DNA of 28,812 nucleotides, from contig CAJNOQ010001755.1 of NCBI GenBank assembly GCA_905250885.1, forward strand, positions 1-28,812, in the 5' to 3' direction. Below are positions 11,001 through 17,867 of this stretch, piece after piece. The notes under the pieces are model-generated. The model had not been told where the DNA came from and did no database searches. It saw only the letters and a list, made by a program, of their open reading frames with translations. This stretch comes from Didymodactylos carnosus (Eukaryota; Rotifera; Eurotatoria; Philodinida; Philodinidae). How positions within the stretch are numbered: position 1 is the stretch's first letter; each line of letters begins with the position of its first letter. The translations under genes were made by a program, and so were the position numbers.

Positions 11001-14000
11001 TTCTATATGTCACATGACATTTTCTACAATCGTTTAAACTCAGACTTTGTGGTTAAAGTACTATTTCGAATAATGCTAAACTGGTATAGGATCAACGAAA
11101 AAATAAGATCTCTATCCCCAATAGTTCACCATTGTAATATAAAACAGCTGTATACACACAATCTATTAACTATCAGATTATTCAAGTTTTAAATTAGATA
11201 TTAACTGGAAACTAATACACTAATTGAAAAAGGTCCATCTGTTTTTTCCTCAATTCATCTGTTTATCATCATAAACACATATGTAATAAGCAATTTAAAG
11301 ATAATTATTATGAGCGTAATAAAAAACAAAAAACGAGTAAAAAATAAACTACACATTTAATAAGCTAAAAATTGGCTTTCATAAACAATTTGTAAACATG
11401 GCAGATCTAGACAGATCTTAATAAAAAAGAAAAAACTATTTTAAAAAATTGTTAATCTTGATGGACGTACTACAAACACACGTTCTATCTTAGACTTATG
11501 ATTCATGCTGAAGTACACTCATTTAAACCTCTTCAACCTTTACAAACAAATCAAACGGAGTTCAACTATTCAAAAAATGATCATTTTATCTAGACATTGC
11601 TAAAATGATTTTTTTAAAATCTTCAAAGTTTCTAATATTATTTAGAAGTAAACACTCTCAAACATGATATAAATCATGATAATAATTAATTAAACTTACA
11701 TTTTTATATTGTTTTGGTAGTTTATATTTACGGTAAAAATGTAGTTTAGGCATAATTAATTTCAATCAATTTTTCTTTAAATATAATAATAAATACAAGT
11801 AGCAGAATCTATTGAAAAGTTTATGTTGAATTATGACACATATACATATCTTCGTTTTCCTTTATTACTCAGTTCTTTTTTCTTCTTAAAAGTGGCAAAG
11901 AAATAAGTGATGTCGATTGACAAATATGAAACAAAAATGAAGAAGAAAAGGTTATAAATATGGTTTTGAGAAGGAAAAAAATTCGAAAAAATTGCACTAG
12001 TAAACAATACAATATACAAGGTTCCTTTGGACGTATAATAGCAACACCTTGAACTATTTGCGAATAATAGTATAGTGGACCAATATTTGATCAAAATAAA
12101 ATATTAAAATACCTTTCTTCTTCATTTCTCTAATTCAAAAAACAACAAAGAAAAGGGAACAATGAGAGAAAGAGAGAGAGAGGACGAACAGTGACATAAA
12201 AAAACATATTTGTGACACAAGTAAGAGTAGAGTATAGATGTCTGCATCACTATATATCTATTGAAATGAGAATACACGCACACAGATATGTGAACCGAAC
12301 AAAATTTTTACTAGTACTGTATAGAGTATAATCGAATACATAACAACAATCTACCACCAGTTACGATAGTCAAAAAATTTGTATAAATAGACACACACGG
12401 TGATCAAAGAGAATAAGAAAGGAAAAAGAAAGGAAATTTGTTATTCCCTATTTTGTCTTAGATCATCATACTCAAATCATTCAGTTATTAAATATAATAA
12501 ATGACATAAAAAGTCTCACAAGTTCACTTACTCATGAACTGACCGTTTCAATGGAAAATTTTCTTGTTTGCGTACACGTACAGTACAGCGGCGTCTATCT
12601 GTACCTAAAGGTTTGAGACATAAAGCCGGTTTAGTCTCGATTCGTCCCTAATTATTCACTTTTGATGTGCCCTTTGATGTTGTTTGATCTTACAAAGTCA
12701 ATTAGGGGAGAATCGAGAGGACAGGCCTTATCTATCATTGACAGGTGATATTATAGATGTAACAGTTATAAAACTTCAATTTTTTTCAATTTTCTAGTTC
12801 ATATGAAAACTTGCTATAATTAGTCTTAAAAACAACAATGTGCTTGTAACTTGTAAACTTCTCTCAATATTTTAATCTACGAAATAAAAGGTTTTCATTT
12901 GTAGTATCAAAGGTGTATCTTCTATATTGTGTTGCGAAGTAGCAGTGATTAAATCCTAAAACGTTCCATCTCTAAAACTCATAGCGTTCAATTTCTGTAT
13001 TCCACAAACGTTCCACTTTCGAATCTTAGCAAGAACCACTAACTATTTCCACCCAAAGCGCACTTTTTTCAAACGTGAACTTCAACGTTCTCGCACTAGC
13101 TCAACTCAGTGTGATAGGAAAAAAATTTCAAAGATGTACCACCGCATTTTTTTAATTGAGACATCGTGCTTCAAACGTTTCCATACTCTAGACGCCACTG
13201 GTACAGTATATAAACTAGCTACTTTTAACTTATAGCTGAAAAGTCTTAGTCAAAAATTTTCTTTTAAATTAGATTTTGATAATCTAACAGGGATGCTTTT
13301 TCAGGACGTTCGATATTCCACTAACTTACTCATTTGTTAAAAAGTTTTATGTTCAGAAGTCTTATATCGTGTTATTATTTATTTACTTTTCCTAACTCAA
13401 TCGATATTAGTCATTTGGTTTGTGTCTTGTCCCAACGGTTGACAAAAAAAATCCTAGTTTTAGACTTAAAAATGTCTATAACATTATCACAACTTTTGTC
13501 TGTTTTTTCTTCGAAAAACTATACATAAGTTGAACATTTTCGATCCACTTGATATATGTCCGCGAGCATGATCCATTAGCAGAATACCCATATAATGGAA
13601 CAAAGAAAAATTATTACAACATTTGTTTGTTTTTATAAACGTCAGATTCTTTTTTTTTCTTCTTGACAAGAATAATGCTCGCACGATGAAGAAAGTGAGT
13701 TTCTTCATATGATGCTACGGTATATTTATTTTTTCTATTATGTATACGTTTTATTACACAAAGTTAATTTTCTCTCTTTCTTGATATATCTATATCATAA
13801 TCTTCATGTTCAGTATTGTGTAAACAATCACTCAATCATCGTCAGCAAAACATACGAACATAGACACACATACACACAAACACATGCGAATGTTACTTTT
13901 GCTCTTGAACGAACAATACATTCTATCCTAAACTAGTTGAAAAGAATTTTCTTGCTTACAGAAGAACATTTCAGTAAAGTAGTAGACAAAACAAATGAAT

Positions 14001-17000
14001 AATCAAGAGGCATTTTTCAAAAAAGAACTAAAAAACATTAAACTATTTTTTCGAAAACCTTCATGTTTCTCCTTAAATCCCTTTGAACACCGAGAATATT
14101 AATAAAGATTCTAGTAATAGTCAATCTAGTTCCGAAATAGTGTAAAAAGTACAAAATCGATTATCCGAAAAGGAATATTTTAAAAAAAGTATGTGTTAAA
14201 GATATAGATACTTCGGTCGCTGTTTAGCATAGACTATCTGCACATCATATTATATTTTTCTAGAGTACAGTCCAGTCAGAAAATGAAATGTTTAAGAAAG
14301 GGAAGAAGAATGATACCCTGCCTTGAGGCTACCGTTATCGATGTAGGGTGTTGCCGAATGCCAGTTTCAGTAGCTTCCTGCCAGTTGACAAGCTTCTAAC
14401 ATGATCACTCATCTCATTACTAGTCATTAACCACAGCTTTGGACAGAAGTCTAGTCTGGCGCAGAAGTCTTTCGCCCAACTACTTGAATTCCTCATACGT
14501 TTGCAGTGCTTGGCGAATAATATAATCACTAAGCCATGCTATCTCTCAGTTAAGAAACGGCCTTCTCTAACTCTCAAATAAACATATGTAGAAATCGTAA
14601 CAGACAGACTTTCTATTGATAATTAATAGATTTTCACATTTAAAGACGAAAGACTAACATTAAAACTTCATACTTACCAGAAAATTCCAGCCGGTAAGAA
14701 AAGGAAGAGTAGTCATAATACAAATTATTTTCTTCTCGATTCAATGATAGATTTATCTTGGAAAATCCAGTGTATATATAAATATTATTTTATAGTAATG
14801 TCTAACCAGTGGAAAACATTGCAATATGTGAAGAACAAAAAACCGATTCATTTTGATTGATAGATGTCATAGACCAAATGGACACAAGAAAAAATTGATT
14901 TTTCTAAGCAAAAAAAGTAGAATAAATCTTACATTTAGTACTAATTTTCGGATGATATACATTCAATTCGAATATAACAAAAAACGTTATAACATAACAA
15001 CAACAATAACATTTGTGTAAGTAGAATAATAATGAACGATATTGCATGTCTTTCTATCAAACAAAACAAGTAATCTCAAAACTATAACAATCTATCTTAC
15101 CATCTCTTTATATTTTGAAGAAGGAAGAAGATCGCTCTATCCAGGGTAAAGAATATTTTTTAATGAATAATGAATGACACGTAAAAAATCCAGCACTCTC
15201 AAAAAACAGGATCATTTTTTCCTTTGACAAATTATATTAGATATTATCACACTGACAGAGGCACTTATAAATTGATGTAGCTCGTGATGTATTTTGTCTA
15301 GTCAAAATAATCGAGACAATATATTAAAACTGCTGAATACTATTGAAAGGTAACGTATATAACAAGAACCTTCTATAGGATAAAATAACTTATATATTTT
15401 CAAAGGATTAAAAATGTCAAATAGACGATTTAGTTTTAAAGAAAAAGTGTTGTGTTTTTTTTTTGATTTAGAGTTAAACTTACTCATAATTTGTAAATTG
15501 CAAAAAAAAGATATAAGTAAACGTATTGATGTTGATCCAAAAAAAAATAACAGATCAAGATATTTTTTTTTATAAATGATTATAGAAAAACAGAAAAATT
15601 ATTGATTATCTGTATTTTAAATGCTAAAAACGTAATAAAAAAATATTTTCTTATTTCATTATTTAGAGCGGAAGGAAATTGTTAGGATAGTTAACATCCT
15701 GTTATATCAATAGAAAAAATAAAAAAAAACGATCGTCGGAACTTACTGCTCAGCAACGAACAAACAACGACAATTTTGTTCATAGATTGCCATGAAACAT
15801 GTTTTGATCGTTTATTATTGTTCTTTCAACTTGAACATGTAATCAGCAATAAGATTTCAAATATTTAATGATTATTATGAATAGAGAGATAATTTGTCTT
15901 TCAATAAATAAATCTCAATGTTATATGAATAGATTCTAATATCATGCACTACATATACTTCAAATAGGTAAATAAAAGTTTTTGTAGCAAAATATTTCAT
16001 GCAAAAAAAGAATAAATTTAAATAATATATTTTCTCTATTTTGGTACTGTAATTATTCTAACTTATTAAAAATGAAATTATTTATACTATTTTCAGAAAT
16101 ATTTTAAATATAACTTACATTTTCATCGGTCATCGGTGGTATTATTTCCGTTGATATATCGGTGGTATTAGAGAGAGTTATAGAAGCAGATTGTAAATCT
16201 TCTGAATTTGTAAATGTGAAAGCCTAAAAATGAAAAATAAAGAATAAGAAGAATATACATTAATTTTTTAAATTATTATTATACTTTTATTTTTGATGTT
16301 GAATTTGCAATTGGTGTTAGATTTACTGTTGTAGATACTTTTTTTATATCACGATTTTTTGCATCTTTACCATCTTTTAAACTTAAACGACGTACAGGAT
16401 TTTTTAATATTCGTCTAATACTTGTTTTTCGTTTAGTAAATAGGGCTGGTGATTGTTGTTGATGTGAATCATCGTTATTTGTCTCGCTGGCATCTTAAAT
16501 AGAATAAAAAAAGTATTAATGTTTATTCTATCTTTGAATACGAATATTTTTACAATAAAAAACATTTTTGAGAATTGACCATTTCTTACTCAAAAATTCC
16601 TAAAAGTTATCCGTCCAATTGTATGGTAATAATATGAGTAAAAAATCGGTTATGTCTCTGTAAAAACATGTCTGCGATTAGTCGTTTAATAAAAAGTCGA
16701 ATTTAGTCAGTTTCTTATTATGCTAAGACTAATGTATGTTATTTTAAATACATATTTAATGCAAAAAACAAAGATATTTTTTGTAGCATAAGTTATTTGT
16801 TTTTGTCAGACGGTTTCTGTCAATACATGAAAGAGATGAAAGATAGAATAAATATTGTTTATATTAAATGGCGTTGAAAATACATATATTGAAATGATTA
16901 GTAAGGATATTGAAAAGTTTTTACCTTGTTCCGTTTTTGGAATTATTACAGATAAATTGGATTTTGTTGCTTTTAATATCGACGATGGTACAAGACCCTC

Positions 17001-17267
17001 AACATATTTTGTTGGTGTTGAATGAACTGATGGTAATGATGATTGTTCTGTACCGGATATTGTCGTCGATGAAGCTAATGATGATGGACCGGATATAGAT
17101 TGTTGTATTTGTTGACTATGATCATTTAATAGACGAATTAAACACCATTCTGGTGAATTGCCGGCAGTACGTTGTAATATACGAACATGTTGACCTTTTG
17201 TAACTGATAATTCATTTTGACTACGTGCTGTATAATCGTCGCAGACAACTGTCACATCACAGGAAGC
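1017..17267 (-). CDS. Trio: Trio/Kalirin-family Rho GEF, partial gene (SH3 - DH2-PH2 - SH3)
   Basis: Overall span of the gene visible here. Fifteen exons can be placed, all on the minus strand: 17267-16925, 16493-16285, 16223-16119, 10787-10623, 7536-7384, 5579-5167, 5082-5016, 4953-4841, 4776-4713, 4647-4561, 4501-4067, 4006-3826, 3760-3727, 2899-2704 and 2034-1017. Phases match at each junction down to the stop at 2704. Seen: an SH3 domain, a linker with IRRILKNPVRRLSL, a DH domain with KPVQRIMRYQLLL, a PH domain with ETWVTNLHKVL, and a second SH3 with PAAEGWIPG. Known for the family: Trio and Kalirin are large signalling scaffolds. GEF1 acts on Rac/RhoG and GEF2 on RhoA, guiding axons, synapses and the actin skeleton. 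Only the GEF2 half is in this window, so RhoA-type activity is the inference. The 5' half lies beyond 28812. Confidence 0.93.
2035..2703 (-). other. Intron or 3' UTR between the stop exon and the SH3-2 exon
   Basis: AT-rich, with no convincing open frame. Contains a CA-rich patch near 2399-2417 and a minus-strand AATAAA near 2452, which could be the polyadenylation signal of a transcript ending at the stop at 2704. A hidden microexon cannot be excluded by eye. Confidence 0.5.
2704..2899 (-). CDS. Trio: Exon ending in an in-frame stop; probable short C-terminus
   Basis: Acceptor AATTTTAAG, then G completes Glu and the frame reads LLTWEKADDNYKEYVS, a Ser/Thr-rich stretch and TRSLRRRMFTSNKHHSVDSF. 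It ends DTDENNDR and TGA at 2706-2704. The basic RSLRRRM stretch could be a phosphorylation or membrane site. No consensus donor lies in the frame before the stop, though weak GT sites exist. A minus-strand AATAAA lies about 250 nt downstream (near 2452). Either an isoform ends here, or the exon uses a weak internal donor to reach the SH3 exon. Confidence 0.75.
2900..3726 (-). other. Intron of 827 nt with simple repeats
   Basis: Bounded by donor GTAGGT (3726) and acceptor AATTTTAAG (2900). It holds a TATG/TG-rich microsatellite at about 3550-3607 and A-rich runs. The apparent 5' extension of the exon at 2704-2899 into this region (up to 3102) is a CA/TG-rich artefact. Confidence 0.7.
3550..3607. 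repeat. GTAT/TG microsatellite
   Basis: Imperfect tetranucleotide GTAT and dinucleotide TG repeats inside an intron of the Trio-like gene. Confidence 0.8.
3727..3760 (-). CDS. Trio: 34-nt microexon after the PH domain
   Basis: Very short exon: CT completes Ala, then LINPTEALKK and two bases before donor GTAGGT. The joined sequence DLIAALINPTEALKKE matches the Trio/Kalirin end of PH2 (DFLNALQSPIEYQRKE). Reading past the donor would hit TAG at once, so splicing is required. Acceptor ATTTTTTAG is good. Confidence 0.85.
3826..4006 (-). CDS. Trio: PH domain exon with C-terminal helix
   Basis: Begins INKLQHKDFKRIKDAYQFIL then VEVDAGHTRRVLCQC and ends with YETWVTNLHKVLQRQIDLIA plus one base. The invariant Trp of the PH C-terminal helix is present in ETWVTNL. 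The end matches Trio/Kalirin (W...INQILE.QRDFLNAL). Donor GTACGA is atypical after +3, but the phase fits the next small exon. The PH domain normally assists exchange and binds phosphoinositides or actin regulators. Confidence 0.9.
4067..4501 (-). CDS. Trio: DH domain CR3 helix and start of PH domain
   Basis: The largest catalytic exon: 145 codons, phase 0. It opens EIRKKLGQKLLVSDLLIKPV then QRIMRYQLLLKEILK, the diagnostic third conserved region of Dbl GEFs (LLIKPVQRI.RYQLLL), which lines the GTPase-binding groove. NDMMNVGRV closes the DH domain. The PH domain begins at about GELKLQDMLLVSEPV and continues through ERRVFLFQQAMVFCEEIP and YIYKYDLK. Donor GTAAAT. The catalytic helix residues look intact, so the GEF is probably active. 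Confidence 0.95.
4561..4647 (-). CDS. Trio: DH domain exon 4
   Basis: Twenty-nine codons, phase 0 at both ends, between acceptor TTTTCTTCAG and donor GTAAGT. Reads TNRFHPYVKYCENKPRSEYV then VSEFHDYFE. It matches the Trio stretch with [21 protein letters not shown]. Residues KYCENKP are the best-conserved part. Confidence 0.92.
4713..4776 (-). CDS. Trio: DH domain exon 3
   Basis: Sixty-four nt. One base finishes Asp, then TFLPQLEQCIENPDILGRLF and T. Corresponds to FFLGELEKCLEDPEKLGSLF in vertebrate Trio GEF2. Acceptor GTATACAG; donor GTTCGT is weak but keeps phase 0 with the next exon. Confidence 0.9.
4841..4953 (-). CDS. Trio: DH domain exon 2
   Basis: Starts GYMNAVESDKDIKKPTGVQG, then LERYVFGNVQKIYEFHR, ending in two bases that complete Asp across the next junction. 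Matches the Trio pattern GYM...IVFGNIHQIYDWHRD. Donor GTATGT. The 62-nt and 64-nt introns on either side are typical of this gene's compact catalytic block. Confidence 0.92.
5016..5082 (-). CDS. Trio: DH domain (GEF2) exon 1, CR1 helix
   Basis: Sixty-seven nt: one base completing Arg, then HNIIELIDTEKEYVKDLALI and VE before consensus donor GTAAGT. This is conserved region 1 of the DH domain (ELxxTExxYVxDL), the helix that contacts the switch regions of the bound GTPase. The Glu in TEKEYV, known to be important in Dbl-family catalysis, is present. Flanked by introns of 84 and 62 nt. Confidence 0.92.
5167..5579 (-). CDS. Trio: Long low-complexity Ser/Thr/Pro linker exon leading into DH2
   Basis: Reads APISIVAGLPVNDFQIPAAL, then Thr/Ser/Pro/Ala-rich sequence, then acidic LSSDNPSLPDIDAPNESSS and VDDKTKYGEKRR. 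Donor GTTTGT leaves two bases (AG) that complete Arg with the next exon. Length is 137 codons plus two bases. Probably a disordered, phosphorylatable hinge before the catalytic module. Open frames on the opposite strand over this stretch are shadows of this exon. Confidence 0.88.
5580..7383 (-). other. Intron of 1804 nt
   Basis: Bounded by donor GTAAGC at 7383 and acceptor GTTTTAG at 5580. AT-rich, with short TA repeats (6741-6768, 6853-6867), a G run near 6871-6890 and a 17-nt perfect palindrome at about 6988-7004. No gene or mobile element was recognised. Confidence 0.65.
7384..7536 (-). CDS. Trio: Linker exon before GEF2 (VIARLVQHV)
   Basis: Fifty-one codons, from TKIVRRFVNRTFALDNSSD to DDDSVIARLVQHV, ending at donor GTAAGC. 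The final part resembles the AAELVSAIEELV segment that precedes the DH domain in vertebrate Trio. The start is the least certain boundary. Acceptor ACGGAG just before 7536 keeps phase 0 with the preceding exon. A second acceptor, TTCGTAG just before 7525, would need two bases from an upstream exon. The phase-0 choice is preferred because it joins to exon 10623-10787 in frame. An in-frame TAA lies about 27 nt upstream of 7536. Confidence 0.7.
7726..7757. repeat. GTA triplet microsatellite
   Basis: Imperfect GTA repeats with one AAT interruption, intronic. Confidence 0.75.
8096..8149. repeat. Two TA microsatellite tracts
   Basis: Tracts of alternating TA at about 8096-8115 and 8133-8149, intronic. 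They give spurious Tyr/Ile frames on both strands. Confidence 0.85.
10623..10787 (-). CDS. Trio: Linker exon with acidic tract and PPPMEIQQ motif
   Basis: Fifty-five codons between acceptor TTTATTTTAG and consensus donor GTAAGT, phase 0 on both sides. Contains DITQDDDDVLPEVEVPPPME followed by IQQQPIKF. Vertebrate Trio carries a similar LPPPMAIQQ segment between the SH3 and GEF2, which fixes the exon's place in the gene. An in-frame ATG at 10760-10758 could serve a shorter isoform. Multi-kilobase introns lie on both sides. Confidence 0.85.
11700..11753 (-). CDS. Candidate alternative first coding exon for a GEF2-only isoform
   Basis: ATG at 11753 begins MPKLHFYRKYKLPKQYKN and runs straight into a consensus donor GTAAGT in phase 0, the phase needed by the exon at 10787. 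An in-frame TGA lies 15 nt upstream of the ATG with no AG between, so this can only be an initiating exon, not an internal one. Kalirin is known to use internal promoters that make GEF2-only forms (Duet). A chance ATG plus GTAAGT is quite possible in AT-rich DNA, so confidence is low. Confidence 0.3.
12586..13200. mobile_element. hAT-type miniature element (MITE) with 8-bp target duplication
   Basis: The left end starts CAGCGGCGTCTA and the right end, read in reverse complement, starts CAGTGGCGTCTA. Directly outside both ends is the same 8-mer GTACAGTA (12578-12585 and 13201-13208). An 8-bp target duplication and CAGNGGCG-type termini are hallmarks of hAT transposons. The 615-bp element has no transposase frame, so it is non-autonomous. 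It contains an internal inverted repeat at about 12625-12727. It sits in the intron upstream of the acidic linker exon. Confidence 0.8.
12625..12727. repeat. Inverted repeat inside the hAT-type element
   Basis: Left arm at about 12632-12655 contains GTCTCGATTCGTCCCTAATT. The right arm at about 12697-12722 reads, in reverse complement, CTCTCGATTCTCCCCTAATT. About 40 nt separate the arms. It lies near the left end of the element and may be a subterminal structure or a remnant of an older insertion. Confidence 0.6.
14310..14546 (-). mobile_element. Candidate tRNA-derived SINE (minus strand)
   Basis: On the minus strand, TGGCTTAGTGA (14536-14526) matches the Pol III A-box consensus TGGCNNAGTGG. 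Forty-four nt downstream, GGAATTCAAGT (14492-14482) resembles a B-box. That spacing is the one found in tRNAs. Between them is CTGCAAAC, like a Cys (GCA) anticodon loop, but the stems no longer pair, so this is not a working tRNA. The less AT-rich body continues to about 14310. The boundaries and lack of an intact target duplication leave this tentative. The 64-codon frame across it is not a gene. Confidence 0.45.
16119..16223 (-). CDS. Trio: Short Ser/Thr-rich linker exon
   Basis: Thirty-five codons flanked by acceptor CATTTTTAG and consensus donor GTAAGT, phase 0 at both ends. Starts AFTFTNSEDLQSAS and ends IIPPMTDEN. No domain is recognised. Because it is phase 0 on both sides, it could be skipped without a frameshift, so it may be an optional cassette exon. 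It is followed by an intron of about 5.3 kb. Confidence 0.75.
16285..16493 (-). CDS. Trio: Linker exon with basic RRILKNPVRRL motif
   Basis: Acceptor ATTTAAG precedes AT, which joins the single G from the previous exon to give Asp. The exon then reads 69 codons in phase 0 to donor GTATAA. The core is KTSIRRILKNPVRRLSLKDG, corresponding to the basic segment just upstream of GEF2 in vertebrate Trio and Kalirin (a pattern like RRFLKSPVRKLSS). The exon is otherwise rich in Asn, Gln, Lys and Thr. The segment is likely unstructured and may bind membrane or other partners; that role is inferred. Confidence 0.85.
16925..17267 (-). CDS. Trio: Exon with first SH3 domain
   Basis: Opens after a clean acceptor (TTTTTAG, AG at 17269-17268) in phase 0 with ASCDVTVVCDDYTARSQNEL and ends at donor GTAAAA, leaving one base of a codon. 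Residues about 4-75 form an SH3 domain: the ALYDF-like stretch is VVCDDYTA, followed by ELSVTKGQHVRIL, SPEWCLIRL and, after a Ser/Gln insertion, VEGLVPSSIL. The order and spacing match the SH3 that sits between GEF1 and GEF2 in Trio/Kalirin. The low-complexity insertion (about 40 residues of Ser/Gln/Thr) before the last strand is longer than in vertebrate copies. The acceptor implies an upstream exon beyond this window. An apparent extension past the donor to 16806 is read-through into the intron. Confidence 0.9.
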
Positions 17268-17841
17268 CTAAAAATAAATAAATATAATATTTAAATGTCT
17301 TAATACATATACACATACAGCCATGTACTAATAATCATGATTTCTAATTTAAATGGGATAAGAGTTTTACATTTATATTTACGGCTGTCCTCTCTTTCTC
17401 TTACTTATTTGACATAAAACACATAGTTTAAAATACCTCAAGGAAATAGATGACCTTATTAATCAGAAAATAATGATAGAAACATTCTGTTAATATGTTA
17501 TGTATTTAATCACCTAAGCAACGAAATTATTTTGCGAAGGTTGTTTTCAAGAATTCAATAGATTATTTTGAAAAATTTTAACAATTTATCAATAAATTTT
17601 GATAAAAAATATCTATAGTTTTTTCTCAGAAACAAAACTATTCAATCAAGTCATACCATCTTATTGTTAATGAACTTATTTTGATGTGCTTACTTTTAAA
17701 AGAAAAGACTGTTATATAGATCAAATGTTGATATATCAATAAAAAAAACTACAATTGATAGGTTAAACTAACAATAGTCGACATTAAACTAATGATTATA
17801 CAATTTAGACTAATTAAGGACACCATGAATTTTTTAGTAAA

Positions 17842-17867
17842 AAAACAAACAAACAAACAAACAAACA
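17842..17867. repeat. AAAC microsatellite
   Basis: About six AAAC units in tandem, in the long 5' intron. Confidence 0.85.

Larger units (their letters stand above)
10788..16118 (-). other. Intron of 5331 nt carrying mobile DNA
   Basis: Lies between the linker exons ending at 16119 and starting at 10787. It contains the hAT-type element (12586-13200), a SINE-like segment (about 14310-14546) and the candidate first exon at 11700-11753. The remainder is AT-rich with no recognised gene. Confidence 0.65.

Noticed and set aside
12532..12652. Open minus-strand frame ending at a consensus donor (KPLGTDRRRCTVRVRKQENF...), looking like an extra Trio exon
   Set aside because: The frame crosses the left boundary of the hAT-type element at 12586, and its phase (0 in, 2 out) would break the frame into the exon at 10787. 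It could only work with the alternative acceptor at 7525. Treated as chance unless transcripts show it.
14335..14529. Minus-strand 64-codon frame
   Set aside because: Coincides with the SINE-like segment and shows no protein family features.
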